A stretch of DNA of 44,392 nucleotides. Origin: Rhodococcus aetherivorans. Lineage in GTDB: Bacteria; Actinomycetota; Actinomycetes; Mycobacteriales; Mycobacteriaceae. The notes under the pieces are model-generated. The model was given only the letters and a program-made list of their open reading frames with translations, did no database searches and had not been told where the DNA came from. The position numbers and the translations under genes were made by a program. How positions within the stretch are numbered: the first letter of the stretch is position 1; every line of letters begins with the position of its first letter. Positions 32,180 to 42,273 of the stretch are shown here, piece by piece. The stretch is from assembly GCF_011058165.1 (NCBI RefSeq), contig NZ_JAALEG010000048.1, positions 1-44,392 of the forward strand, given 5' to 3'.

Positions 32180-32842
32180 TCAGCGCACCAGCTTCCACTT
32201 GTGCTCGTGCCGGTAGAACGTGGACCGCTTCACCGCCCGGGGATTGGCCACCCCGTCGCGGGTGAGCAGGGCGCCGGGCGAGCCGAGCTGGACGGCGCGT
32301 CCGGTCACCCAGCGGTAGCCGCCGAACCAGCGCGGCCGGTCGATCGCGGCCCGCAGTCCCGGCATGTCGGGGATCGGCTCGATCCGCACGCCCGGGGCGA
32401 CCCCGCTGAACAGGCGGGTGTCGTCCACGTACGCCTCGCCGACGAGCTCGCCGACCTCACCCTCGACGAGGGCACGCCCGACGAGGGCGATGCCGGCGTC
32501 GTCGCGGATGAGCGGCACCGGCCGGGCCACGCCCTGCAGGGCGACGGTCGCGGCCTTGGACCCGAACCGCAGCCCGTAGGCCTCGGCGGCCGGGGTGCGC
32601 CGCTCGGGCACGTAGGCCAGTTCGATGCCGAGCCGCTCCGTGCGCATCATCCGGGTCAGCGCCGCGGCGAAGGCGGCATCCCCGCCCACCACCACGAGCC
32701 GGGGATCCTCGACCGACTCGAGATGCGCGAACACGTCCTCGAAGTCGTCCTTGCCGGGAAGCACGGGGGCGGTCAACGTGGTCAGGGACGTCAATGTCAA
32801 CGGCAGCGGGGCGTCACCGCACTTGAGCACAACGGGGGTCAA
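32180..32842 (-). CDS. Conserved hypothetical protein, Rv0358-like
   Basis: The 220-residue actinobacterial protein has no assigned function. It begins LTPVVLKCGDAPLPLTL, has RLVVVGGDAAFAAALTRMMRTERLGIELAYVPERRTPAAEAYGL in the middle (reminiscent of the nucleotide-binding part of lipid or NAD kinases) and a basic C-terminus, RSTFYRHEHKWKLVR. TTG 32842 is the preferred start, with GAGAGGAG 6 bases upstream; the frame is open to a GTG at 32887, but a minus-strand -10-like TAGAGT lies inside that extension. It is divergent from purA, exactly as Rv0358 is from purA in M. tuberculosis (recalled), and the length matches. Confidence 0.75.
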   Translation of the reverse strand: MTPVVLKCGDAPLPLTLTSLTTLTAPVLPGKDDFEDVFAHLESVEDPRLVVVGGDAAFAAALTRMMRTERLGIELAYVPERRTPAAEAYGLRFGSKAATVALQGVARPVPLIRDDAGIALVGRALVEGEVGELVGEAYVDDTRLFSGVAPGVRIEPIPDMPGLRAAIDRPRWFGGYRWVTGRAVQLGSPGALLTRDGVANPRAVKRSTFYRHEHKWKLVR

Positions 32843-33007
32843 GAGCACTCCTCTCGCGGCCGACGATGCTCCGTTCACTCTAGTCACGACGGGCCCCGCC
32901 GCCGGGCGCCCGAACGTGGCACGGTGAGTCGGGCGGATTCTCGGTCCCCGTCACAGGCGGGGCGGCGACCGGCGGACGCCGGAGGCAGCGCCGCGCGCGT
33001 GGTCCGC

Positions 33008-33013
33008 TAGACT
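33008..33013 (+). promoter_or_regulatory. -10 element of the purA promoter
   Basis: TAGACT at 33008-33013 is a good actinobacterial -10, about 80 bases upstream of the purA ATG. The leader ends in TAGGAGACAG, which supplies the ribosome-binding site. No clear -35 is seen. Confidence 0.4.
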
Positions 33014-33037
33014 GTCCCCCCGGCTTCTGTTCTGTGA

Positions 33038-34384
<1,347 letters not shown>

Positions 34385-34403
34385 AACCCGCTGCGGCTGC
34401 CCG

Positions 34404-34943
34404 TCAGAACAGGGTCGGATCGTCGAAGCCGGGGGCGTGCTCGAGCGCGAGCAGCTCCCGCTTCGTGACGGTGCTTCCGGGTGCGGAGAAGCCGCCGATG
34501 CCGCCGCCCGCGGCGAGGATCCGGTGGCACGGCACGACGAGCGGAACGGGGTTGCGTCCCAAGGCCTGTCCGACGGCCTGCGCTCCGGCCGGCCGGCCGA
34601 TCCGGGTGGCGACCTCGCCGTAGGTCGCCACCGTCCCGGGGCCGATCGTGCGCGCGAACTCGTAGACCGCGGTGTCGAATTCGGACACGTTCTGGTAGTC
34701 GACCGGAACCCAGCGCAGGTCGTCCGGGGCGCCGGCGAGATGCGCGGTGACGGCCTCGATCACGGGCTGCACCGCGGCCGGGGCCGGGCGCTCGACCGCG
34801 TCCGGGAACCGCTCGAGCAGTTCGTCGCGCGTCGGCTCGGGTGCGGTCTCGGGCAGTTGCAGGCCGACGATGCCGGCTGCAGACCACACGAGCCCGCACG
34901 TGCCGACGGCGGTGTCGAAGAGGGTGTAGCCGAGGGTGGTCAC
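34404..34943 (-). CDS. ogt: Methylated-DNA--protein-cysteine S-methyltransferase
   Basis: The 179-residue DNA repair protein removes alkyl groups from O6-alkylguanine onto its own cysteine. It has a weakly conserved N-terminal domain, then the DNA-binding helix-turn-helix GTVATYGEVATRIGRPAGAQAVGQALGRNP and the active site VPLVVPCHRILAAGG. There is no Ada N-terminal metal-binding domain. The GTG at 34943 follows a minus-strand -10-like CATACT by 6 bases, so it is probably leaderless. It diverges from a MocR-type regulator, with direct repeats in the gap. Confidence 0.93.
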   Translation of the reverse strand: MTTLGYTLFDTAVGTCGLVWSAAGIVGLQLPETAPEPTRDELLERFPDAVERPAPAAVQPVIEAVTAHLAGAPDDLRWVPVDYQNVSEFDTAVYEFARTIGPGTVATYGEVATRIGRPAGAQAVGQALGRNPVPLVVPCHRILAAGGGIGGFSAPGSTVTKRELLALEHAPGFDDPTLF

Positions 34944-34955
34944 GTCGTCAGTATG

Positions 34956-34994
34956 GACTGGACCGGGGACAGGCGACCACTTCACCGACTGGAC
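34956..34994. promoter_or_regulatory. Direct repeats GACTGGAC in the ogt/MocR divergent region
   Basis: GACTGGAC occurs at 34956-34963 and again at 34987-34994, 31 bases start to start, or close to three helical turns. MocR/GabR-type regulators bind direct repeats with comparable spacing, so this is a plausible autoregulatory site. GATACT at 34998-35003, 6 bases before the MocR GTG, is the likely -10. Confidence 0.5.
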
Positions 34995-35009
34995 TGCGAT
35001 ACTGGATCG

Positions 35010-36473
35010 GTGATCACGCGTGCGATCGGCGCCGGCTCCCTGGCCCGCGACCTCGGCAACTGGCAGGACACCGCCGATCGGCGGCCCGCGTACCGGGCCC
35101 TCGCGGACGGAATCCGCCTGCTGGTGCACGACGGCCGCGTCCCCCTGGGCGTGGCGCTGCCCAGCGAACGCGAGCTCGCCGCCGCGCTGGCCCTGAGCCG
35201 CACCACCATCACCTCCGCGTACACGGCGCTGCGCGAGGCCGGCTACCTGCGCAGCCGGCAGGGCGCGCGCAGCACCGTCGCGCTGCCGTCGGGCCGGACC
35301 GCCGCCCCGGCGCGGGCGGGGGGTCCCGGTCCCGCCCGGGCGCCCGAGACCGTGGATCTGAGCTACGCGTCCATGCCCGCGCCCGCCGCCGAGATCGAGT
35401 CCGCCTACGCGGCCGCGTTGCGCTCGGTGCCGGCCTACCTCGACTCGCACGGCATGGAGCCGATCGGCGTGGCCCCGCTGCGCGAGGTCATCGCGCGGCG
35501 CTACCGGGAGCGGGGGCTGCCCACGGACGCCGACCAGATCATGGTCACCTCCGGCGCGCAGCACGCGCTGCGCCTGCTGCTCGGCGTGCTCACCGACGCC
35601 GGCGACCGCGTGATCGTCGACCATCCCACGTATCCCAATGCGCTCGAGGCGATCCGGCGGCACGGGGCGCGGCCGGTCGTGGTGCCGGTGCGGCCCGAGG
35701 GCGGCGCCGACGCCGGCTGGGACCTCGAGGGCCTGCGCAGCGCCGCGCGGCAGACGGCGGCGCGAATGGCGTTCCTGATCCCGGACTTCCACAGCCCCAC
35801 CGGGCTGTGCATGGGCGCACAGGGCCGGGCCGAACTCGTCCGGATCGCCCAGGAGACCCGCATGACGCTCGTCGTGGACGAGACGATGGTGGACCTGTGG
35901 CTGGACACCCCACCACCCCCCGCGGTCGCCTCGTACGGCGCGGACCGGTCCGTCGTGACGGTGGGATCCACCGGGAAGTCCCTGTGGGGCGGGCTCCGGG
36001 TGGGCTGGATCCGTGCCGACCGGTCCCTGATCACGCGGCTCGTGGGGGCACGCTCCGCCGTCGACCTCGGCACGCCGGTGATGGAGCAGCTCGCCGCGGC
36101 GCACCTGCTCGGCGACGTCGAAGACCTGCTCGAGCGGCGGCGCGGACAGCTGCGCCGCCGCCGGGCGGCGATGCTCGGCGCGCTCGGCGAGCACCTGCCC
36201 GACTGGAAGTACACGGTGGGGCCGGGCGGGATGTCGCTGTGGGTGCGGATGCCCACGCCGGTGTCGACGGCCCTCGCGGCGACCGCCCCGAATCACGGTG
36301 TGGTCCTCGCCGCCGGACCGCGGTTCGGCGTGGAAGGCGCGTTCGAGCGCTTCCTCCGGCTGCCGTACGCGCGGGAGGTCGACGAGGTGCGCCGGGCGGT
36401 GGCGTCCGTGGCGTCGGCGTACGACGCGCTCGCCCGCGGCCGGGACCTCGCGGAACCACACCTCGTGGTCTGA
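35010..36473 (+). CDS. MocR-family regulator (GntR helix-turn-helix plus PLP aminotransferase domain)
   Basis: The 487-residue protein has a winged helix at residues 25-90 (YRALADGIRLLVHDGRVPLGVALPSERELAAALALSRTTITSAYTALREAGYL), a Pro/Ala linker, and from about residue 110 a type I aminotransferase-like domain. That domain includes VTSGAQHALRLLLGVL, DHPTYPNALEAIRRHGARPV, FLIPDFHSPTGLCM and the PLP lysine in STGKSLWGGLRVGWIRAD. The WGGLRVGW segment is characteristic of the YczR subgroup (recalled), whose usual partner is a yczE membrane gene; none lies beside it here. The GTG at 35010 is supported by GATACT 6 bases upstream. The target is unknown; ogt or itself is possible. Confidence 0.92.
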   Translation: MITRAIGAGSLARDLGNWQDTADRRPAYRALADGIRLLVHDGRVPLGVALPSERELAAALALSRTTITSAYTALREAGYLRSRQGARSTVALPSGRTAAPARAGGPGPARAPETVDLSYASMPAPAAEIESAYAAALRSVPAYLDSHGMEPIGVAPLREVIARRYRERGLPTDADQIMVTSGAQHALRLLLGVLTDAGDRVIVDHPTYPNALEAIRRHGARPVVVPVRPEGGADAGWDLEGLRSAARQTAARMAFLIPDFHSPTGLCMGAQGRAELVRIAQETRMTLVVDETMVDLWLDTPPPPAVASYGADRSVVTVGSTGKSLWGGLRVGWIRADRSLITRLVGARSAVDLGTPVMEQLAAAHLLGDVEDLLERRRGQLRRRRAAMLGALGEHLPDWKYTVGPGGMSLWVRMPTPVSTALAATAPNHGVVLAAGPRFGVEGAFERFLRLPYAREVDEVRRAVASVASAYDALARGRDLAEPHLVV

Positions 36474-36597
36474 TTCGGAGGTGGCCGGACGGGGCCCGGG
36501 AACCGGTCCGCGGCGTTATGCTCGAGGGGTACGCACGGGCGGTCACGCCGTTGTGGCCGTCCGCGAGCCGCCACTTCGGACGGATGCGAGAACGACT

Positions 36598-39500
36598 GTG
36601 GCCGAAAAGGATCCGTACGCGACGCAGCGCGACATCGGGTTCGACCTCGCTGCCGAACTCGCCGCCGCCGGGTTCGACGACGCGCGGGAGATCGGGCGCG
36701 GCGGATTCGGTGTCGTCTACCGCTGCTACGAGACCGCACTCGATCGCCCGGTCGCGGTGAAGGTCCTCACCTCCCACATGGACACAGACAACCTCGAGCG
36801 TTTCCTGCGTGAGCAGCGCGCCATGGGACGGCTGTCCGGGCATCCCAACATCGTCAACGTCCTGCAGGTCGGCACCACCGAATCCGGGCGCCCGTACCTC
36901 GTGATGCAGTACCACCCGCGCGACTCGCTCGACGCGCAACTGCGCCGCTCCGGGCCCATCCCGTGGGCCGAGGTGGTGCGGATCGGCATCAAGCTGGCCG
37001 GCGCCCTCGAGACCGGCCACCGCGTCGGCATCCTGCACCGCGACGTCAAGCCGGCCAACATCCTGCTCACCGAGTTCGGCGAGCCGCAGCTCACGGACTT
37101 CGGGATCGCCCGCATCAGCGGGGGCTTCGAGACGGTGGCGGGTGAGGTGACCGGGTCGCCGGCGTTCACGGCCCCGGAGGTGCTCAGCGGCCGCGTGCCC
37201 ACCCCCGCATCGGACGTCTACAGCCTCGGCGCCACGCTGTTCTGCGCGCTGACCGGGCACGCGGCATTCGAACGGCGCAGCGGCGAGCGGGTCGTGGCGC
37301 AGTTCGTGCGGGTGACCACCCAGCCCGTTCCGGACCTGCGCGAGCAGGGCGTCCCGGACGGATTGTCCTCGGCGATCGAGCGTTCCATGTCGGTGGACCC
37401 GCAGGCCCGGCCCGCGACCGCCGCCGAGTTCGGGGAGCTGCTGCGCGAGGTGCAGGCCGACGAGGGTCTGCCGGTGGACGAGCTGCCGGTAGCCGGGGAA
37501 CTCGAGCCGGGCTCGGAGCCCGGTCACCCTCCGTCGCCGTCCGTGTCGGAGCGGCGGAGCACCTACCGGTCCGGCGTGCGCGCCACCACCCCGCCGGTGC
37601 CGGCGACCCGGTTCCGTCCGCCGTCGACCACACGCCGGCTCGTGCCGCGACGGCGCCTGCTCGCCGTCCTCGACACGGAGCAGCGCCGGAAACTGACCGT
37701 CATCCACTCCCCGCCGGGATTCGGCAAGACCATGCTGGCCCTGCAGTGGCGCTACGTGCTCACCGAGAGGAACGTGCCCGTCGCGTGGCTCAACGTCGAC
37801 CACGACGACAACAACGTGGTGTGGTTCCTGGCCCACCTCGTCGAGTCGATCCGGCAGGTGCGGCCCTCGCTGGCCCGCGAGCTCGGCCAGGTGCTCGACG
37901 AACACGGCGACGAGGCCGAACGTTACGTGCTCACCTCACTCATCGACGAGATCCACAGGGCCGGTGAACGACTCGTCGTCATCATCGACGACTGGCATCG
38001 GGTCGACGACCCCGCGACGATCGCCGCGATGGCCTTCCTGCTCGACAACGGCTGCCACCACATGCAGCTCGTGGTGGTCGGCCGGACCCGCGCGGGACTG
38101 CCGACGAGCCGGATGCGGGTGCGCGACGAACTCGTCGAAATAGACTACGAGGCATTGCGATTCGACGAGTCCGAGGCGCGGACCTTCCTCGTCGACCTCG
38201 CCGGGCTGGACCTCGACGACGACGAGGTCGCCGACCTGACCGCCGCCACCGACGGGTGGGCGGCCGCGTTGCAGCTCGCGGCGGTGTCGCTGCGCGGACG
38301 CGAGGACCCCGGGGAACTGATCTCCCACCTGTCCGGCCGGCACCGGGCGATCGGCGACTTCCTCGCCGAGAACGTGCTCGAGTCGCTGCCCCCGGACGAC
38401 GTCGAGTTCCTGCTCACCACCGCGGTGACCGAACGCATCTGCGGCAGCCTCGCCACCGCGCTCACCGGGCACGAACGTGGTCAGGCCCTGCTCGAGGACC
38501 TCGAGGACCGGGACCTGTTCCTGCACCGGATCGACGAGGACGGCCGCTGGTTCGGATATCAGCCGTTGTTCGCCGAGTTCCTCCGGCAGCGGCTCGAACG
38601 CGAGCACCCGGAGCGCGTCCCGGCCCTGCACCGGACCGCGTCCGAGTGGTACGAGGGCCATGCGATGGTCGGCGAGGCGGTCGACCACGCCCTCGCCGCG
38701 GGCGACGAGGACCGCGCCGTCGACCTCGTCGAGAAGAACGGGCGCCGGATGATCGAGCACGGGCACGCCACCACGCTGCTCGGGCTCGTCGCCAAGCTGC
38801 CGCGCCGCGCCGTGGCGGGCCGGATCCGCCTGCAGCTGTCGATCGCCTGGGGGAACATCCTGCTGCACCGCTCGGCGCCGGCGCTGCACGCGCTGGACGT
38901 GGTCGAGGCGGCGGTCGCGGCCGACGGTGTGAACGCCGAGGAGGCGGCCGACATCGCCGTCGAGGTGGAGGTCGTGCGCAGCATCGTCGCCCTGCGCTGC
39001 GACCGCCTGGAACGCGCCGACGATCTCGTCGAGCACTGCCTGGCCCGCGCCGCCACCCTGCCGCCGCTGGTGATCTCGTCCGGGCTCAACGTCGCCACGT
39101 TCGCCGCGGTCTACCGGGCCGACTACGACGAGGTGGTTCGGCTGCAGCAGGTGGCGCAGCCGTACCACGAACTCAACGAGGGCCCCTACAACACCATGCA
39201 CGCCCGCGCCCTGCTGGGGCTGGCCGCGGTCGAACAGCTCGACGTCGCCGGGGCCGAGGAGCATTTCCGCGCGGGACTGCGCGCGGCGCGGCGCGGCAGC
39301 GGCCGGCACTCGTCGGCCGCGGTGCTGGCCGGGTCGATCCTCGGTGAGCTGCTCTACGAGCGGGGCGAGCTCGACGAGGCCGAGCGGCTGCTCGACGACG
39401 GCTTCGCCCTCGGCTCGGAGGGCGGGGTCGTGGATTTCAAGATCTCGCGGTACGTCGTCGGTGCCCGGCTCAAGGCCGTGCGCGGCGACCGCGAGGCGGT

Positions 39501-40077
39501 GGTGTCGCGACTGGCGGACGGCGCCCGTGCGGCCGCCGCCATGAACCTGGAGCGGCTCGCGGCGGCCGTCGAGAACGAACGCGTCCGGCTCGGTCTCGGG
39601 CCGCTGCCGTCGGCGCCGCGGCAGCAGCCGGTCGCCTACGGGACGCGGCCGCGCCCCGACCACGGCACGGCGGCGTGGACCGCGCAGCTCGAGGAGGCCA
39701 CGGCCATCCGGGGGCTGCTCGCCGATCCCACGCCGGAGAACACCGAGCTGGCGTGCCGGTGGGCCGGCGAGTGGGTGCAACTGCTGCGCGGCAGCCGCCG
39801 GGCGCGCAGGCTGCTGCGCGCGGAGCGGCTCGAGGTGGCCTGCCTGGCCGCGGCCGGGCACGACGAGGAAGCGGCGACCCTGCTGGCCTCCGTCGCCGCG
39901 CGGTGCGAACAGGCAGGTCTGCTCCGGTTCCTGCCCGACGGCGGCCCGCTCGTGCTCGACGTCGCGCGCCGGCTCGCGGACGAGCTCACCGCGGGCAGGG
40001 GCCGCGCCGGTCGCCCGGACGTGTCCCCGGCGTTCCTGCTGGACGCGGTCGATACGGGCGCCGTGCACCTCCTGTAG
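36598..40077 (+). CDS. pknK: Ser/Thr protein kinase with STAND ATPase/TPR region, PknK
   Basis: The 1159-residue protein has two parts. Residues 15-290 are a Hanks-type kinase: IGRGGFGVVYRCYE, VAVKVL, HRDVKPANILL, TDFGIARI and SPAFTAPEVL. After a Ser/Pro linker, residues 340-720 form a MalT-like STAND ATPase with SPPGFGKTMLALQW (Walker A), LVVIIDDWHRVDD (Walker B) and WAAALQLAAVSL. The remainder is helical repeat. There is no C-terminal LuxR helix-turn-helix, and no transmembrane helix, so it is soluble. This matches M. tuberculosis PknK (about 1110 residues, recalled), a regulator of growth and transcription. GTG 36598 is chosen because it starts at the conserved AEKDPYATQRDIG; the upstream open frame overlaps the MocR gene. 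A TATGCT at 36517-36522 may be its -10. Confidence 0.94.
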   Translation: MAEKDPYATQRDIGFDLAAELAAAGFDDAREIGRGGFGVVYRCYETALDRPVAVKVLTSHMDTDNLERFLREQRAMGRLSGHPNIVNVLQVGTTESGRPYLVMQYHPRDSLDAQLRRSGPIPWAEVVRIGIKLAGALETGHRVGILHRDVKPANILLTEFGEPQLTDFGIARISGGFETVAGEVTGSPAFTAPEVLSGRVPTPASDVYSLGATLFCALTGHAAFERRSGERVVAQFVRVTTQPVPDLREQGVPDGLSSAIERSMSVDPQARPATAAEFGELLREVQADEGLPVDELPVAGELEPGSEPGHPPSPSVSERRSTYRSGVRATTPPVPATRFRPPSTTRRLVPRRRLLAVLDTEQRRKLTVIHSPPGFGKTMLALQWRYVLTERNVPVAWLNVDHDDNNVVWFLAHLVESIRQVRPSLARELGQVLDEHGDEAERYVLTSLIDEIHRAGERLVVIIDDWHRVDDPATIAAMAFLLDNGCHHMQLVVVGRTRAGLPTSRMRVRDELVEIDYEALRFDESEARTFLVDLAGLDLDDDEVADLTAATDGWAAALQLAAVSLRGREDPGELISHLSGRHRAIGDFLAENVLESLPPDDVEFLLTTAVTERICGSLATALTGHERGQALLEDLEDRDLFLHRIDEDGRWFGYQPLFAEFLRQRLEREHPERVPALHRTASEWYEGHAMVGEAVDHALAAGDEDRAVDLVEKNGRRMIEHGHATTLLGLVAKLPRRAVAGRIRLQLSIAWGNILLHRSAPALHALDVVEAAVAADGVNAEEAADIAVEVEVVRSIVALRCDRLERADDLVEHCLARAATLPPLVISSGLNVATFAAVYRADYDEVVRLQQVAQPYHELNEGPYNTMHARALLGLAAVEQLDVAGAEEHFRAGLRAARRGSGRHSSAAVLAGSILGELLYERGELDEAERLLDDGFALGSEGGVVDFKISRYVVGARLKAVRGDREAVVSRLADGARAAAAMNLERLAAAVENERVRLGLGPLPSAPRQQPVAYGTRPRPDHGTAAWTAQLEEATAIRGLLADPTPENTELACRWAGEWVQLLRGSRRARRLLRAERLEVACLAAAGHDEEAATLLASVAARCEQAGLLRFLPDGGPLVLDVARRLADELTAGRGRAGRPDVSPAFLLDAVDTGAVHLL

Positions 40078-40088
40078 GCGCCTGCGGC

Positions 40089-40136
40089 GCCGGTGTGTCC
40101 TTCGGGTCGCCAGGGCAGCCCAAAGGACACACCGGC
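40089..40136. terminator. Bidirectional terminator between pknK and the CaiB gene
   Basis: GCCGGTGTGTCCTT at 40089-40102 and AAGGACACACCGGC at 40123-40136 are exact complements (14 bp) around a 20-base loop, between convergent genes. Further short G-C complementary pieces flank the arms on both sides. No T-tract. Confidence 0.7.
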
Positions 40137-40147
40137 AGCTCCGCTGC

Positions 40148-41245
40148 CTAGCGCCAGACGGAGTCGACGTCGGTGGCCTCGCCGGCCGGCGGGGCCGGCG
40201 GGCCCGCCGGGGTACGGGAGAACCGGGGCGCGGGGGCGTGCTGGGTGACGCCGTCGAGCTCGATCAGCGAGCCGCGGGCCGCGATGTGCGGGTTGGCCGG
40301 GGCCTCGCCGAACGTGAGCACGGGGGAGACGCACGCGTCGGTGCCGTCGAAGATCGCGGCCCATTCGTCGCGGGTCTTGGACAGGAACTTCTCGGTGAAC
40401 AGCTTCTTCATCTGCGGCCACGCCGAGGTGTCGAGCTGCTGCGGCAGATCGGCCGGATCGAGCTCGAGGCCCTGCAGCAGCAGCGCGTAGAACTGCGGCT
40501 CGATGGAACCGACGGCCATGTACCTGCCGTCGGCGGTCTCGTACACGTCGTAGAACGGCGCGCCGGTGTCGAGGAGGTTCACACCGCGCTCGTCCGACCA
40601 CACGCCGCGGCCGCGGAACGCCCACATCATGTGCGAGAGCGCCAGCGCGCCGTCGACCATCGCGGCGTCGACGACCTGCCCCTTGCCGGAACTCTGACGC
40701 TCGACGAGGGCGGAGAGGATGCCGAAGATCAGGAACATCGAGCCGCCGCCGAAGTCGCCGACCATGTTCAGCGGCGGCACCGGCCGCTCACCCTTGCGCC
40801 CGATGGCGTGCAGCACGCCCGTCAGGGAGATGTAGTTGATGTCGTGGCCGGCGGCGTGGGCGAGCGGGCCCTCCTGGCCCCAGCCGGTCATCCGCCCGTA
40901 GACCAGGCGCGGGTTGCGGGCCAGCGCGACGTCCGGGCCGAGCCCCATGCGCTCGGTCACGCCCGGGCGGAAGCCCTCGATGAGGACGTCGGCGCGCTCG
41001 ATCAGCCCGAGGACCTTCTCGACCTGCTCGGGATCCTTCAGGTTGGCCTCGACGACGCGGCGGCCGCGCTGGATCTGGTCGCGGTGACCGGCGGGCGGGA
41101 TCAGGCCCGGCCGCTGCACGCACACGACGTCGGCGCCGAGATCGGCGAGCAGGGTGGCGGCGTGCGGGCCGGGGCCGAGTCCCGCGAACTCGACGACGCG
41201 GATACCCGCGAGCGGACCCTTCTTCTCAACAGCTTCAGCGGACAC
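40148..41245 (-). CDS. CaiB/BaiF family protein, alpha-methylacyl-CoA racemase-like
   Basis: The 365-residue family III CoA-transferase-fold protein has [32 protein letters not shown] at the N-terminus, then [14 protein letters not shown], the racemase-type catalytic histidine in [14 protein letters not shown] and the aspartate in [21 protein letters not shown]. These last two favour alpha-methylacyl-CoA racemase (branched fatty acid or sterol side-chain catabolism) over CoA transfer. GTG 41245 has a GAGG site 8 bases upstream and gives a usual N-terminus; GTG 41284 is an in-frame alternative close to the presumed promoter. A 12-bp palindrome lies upstream. Confidence 0.88.
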   Translation of the reverse strand: MSAEAVEKKGPLAGIRVVEFAGLGPGPHAATLLADLGADVVCVQRPGLIPPAGHRDQIQRGRRVVEANLKDPEQVEKVLGLIERADVLIEGFRPGVTERMGLGPDVALARNPRLVYGRMTGWGQEGPLAHAAGHDINYISLTGVLHAIGRKGERPVPPLNMVGDFGGGSMFLIFGILSALVERQSSGKGQVVDAAMVDGALALSHMMWAFRGRGVWSDERGVNLLDTGAPFYDVYETADGRYMAVGSIEPQFYALLLQGLELDPADLPQQLDTSAWPQMKKLFTEKFLSKTRDEWAAIFDGTDACVSPVLTFGEAPANPHIAARGSLIELDGVTQHAPAPRFSRTPAGPPAPPAGEATDVDSVWR

Positions 41246-41297
41246 TCGTCGAACCTCACTCGGGGTGCGTTGGGACCATTCCACGAGGAGGCTACCT

Positions 41298-41309
41298 TAG
41301 CGATCGCTA
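41298..41309. promoter_or_regulatory. Perfect palindrome TAGCGATCGCTA upstream of the CaiB gene
   Basis: TAGCGATCGCTA at 41298-41309 is a perfect 12-bp palindrome. It overlaps a minus-strand -10-like TAAGGT (41299 to 41294), a classic repressor position, as in TetR-controlled lipid-catabolism genes. No regulator gene is adjacent. Confidence 0.5.
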
Positions 41310-41337
41310 GAATGTGCCGGGGGTCACGGCACGTCGC

Positions 41338-41718
41338 CTATCCCTCGTAGAGATCCCCCTCGTTCAGCCGGGTGGCCTCGAACGCCTCCTCGAGGGTGTC
41401 GTGCCGGTACACCGAGACGACATGGTCGCCCACCACCCGGAATGCGATCGCCTCACTGCGCGGGTGCTCCGGATCGGCCGCCCACGTGGCGGTCTCCTCG
41501 ACCACGACGATCCCCTCGTGCACGAACATCCGGCCGGGCCGGAACGTCACGCCCGCCGTCGTCGCCCACTCCCGCAGCTCGTCGAGGCCCTGATCCTCGT
41601 CGTCGTCCCCGGTGGGGAGCACGATGTCGTCGCTCGACAACGCCAGCAGGGTCTCGATGTCGTTGGAATTGACAGCGTCGTGCCAGGCCAGGACGGTCGC
41701 GATCTCGGAGGTGCTCAT
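41338..41718 (-). CDS. NTF2/SnoaL-like protein
   Basis: The 126-residue protein has the cone-shaped NTF2-like pattern: an N-terminal helix with VLAWHDAVNSNDIETLLALSSDDIVL, DELREWA, then a four-strand sheet (GRMFVHEGIVVVEETATWAADP, AIAFRVVGDHVVSVYRHDTLEEAF). Such folds bind small hydrophobic ligands or act as isomerases or hydrolases, and catalytic residues cannot be assigned here. The ATG at 41718 has a -10-like TAGCAT about 8 bases upstream (leaderless). It is separated from the CaiB gene by the palindrome-bearing region. Confidence 0.75.
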   Translation of the reverse strand: MSTSEIATVLAWHDAVNSNDIETLLALSSDDIVLPTGDDDEDQGLDELREWATTAGVTFRPGRMFVHEGIVVVEETATWAADPEHPRSEAIAFRVVGDHVVSVYRHDTLEEAFEATRLNEGDLYEG

Positions 41719-41804
41719 ACGAGCAGATGCTAGTACCCCGGACCCGCCACGCACGGGTTGCCGCAACCTTGCCTGGCCGCGGGGTGAGGCGCACAGTGGT
41801 TCCC

Positions 41805-42185
41805 ATGACGATCCGCGGTCAGCTCGTGAGCTTCCTGCCCAGTACCGATCTCGACATCTCGGAGATGTTCTACGTCGACACCCTCGGCTTCGAGAAGCTG
41901 TCCCGGGATCACTTCACGCTGATTCTGGACGCGGGCGGCGGCTCGCCCGTGCGGGTGACGCTGGTGCAGTCCCGCGCCGATACCGGTTACACCGCCCTGG
42001 GGTGGCGGGTACCGAACCTGAACGAGACCGTCGAAGCGCTGCGCGCCAAGGGCGTCGAATTCGTCCGGTACAACGGCATGGCCCAGGACGAACACGACGC
42101 GTGGACGTCGCCCGAGGGCATGCGGGTCGCGTGGTTCCGCGACCCCCACGGAAACGTGCTGTCGCTGATGGAGGCCACCGGCTAG
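41805..42185 (+). CDS. VOC (glyoxalase/bleomycin-resistance fold) protein
   Basis: The 126-residue protein consists of two beta-alpha-beta-beta-beta modules: LVSFLPSTDLDISEMFYVDTLGFEKLSRD and GWRVPNLNETVEALRAKGVEFVRY, ending WFRDPHGNVLSLMEATG, the typical VOC closing motif with a metal-ligand-like Glu. The substrate is unknown; it may bind metal, a drug or a metabolite. The ATG at 41805 fits the conserved start; the upstream open frame to 41727 is Arg-rich and unlikely to be coding. It diverges from the NTF2-like gene and is convergent with nrdJ. Confidence 0.82.
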   Translation: MTIRGQLVSFLPSTDLDISEMFYVDTLGFEKLSRDHFTLILDAGGGSPVRVTLVQSRADTGYTALGWRVPNLNETVEALRAKGVEFVRYNGMAQDEHDAWTSPEGMRVAWFRDPHGNVLSLMEATG

Positions 42186-42186
42186 G

Positions 42187-42221
42187 GTCGACGTGGCCGC
42201 GAGGGGGCGGTTCTCGTCGAC
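42187..42221. terminator. Weak terminator-like hairpin after the VOC gene
   Basis: GTCGACG at 42187-42193 and CGTCGAC at 42215-42221 are exact complements (7 bp) around a 21-base G-C rich loop, between the convergent VOC and nrdJ genes. It is short, so tentative. Confidence 0.35.
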
Positions 42222-42273
42222 GCCACTCGCGTGATGCCGCGACAACGTTCCCCTCGGCGCAACCGCGACCGCG

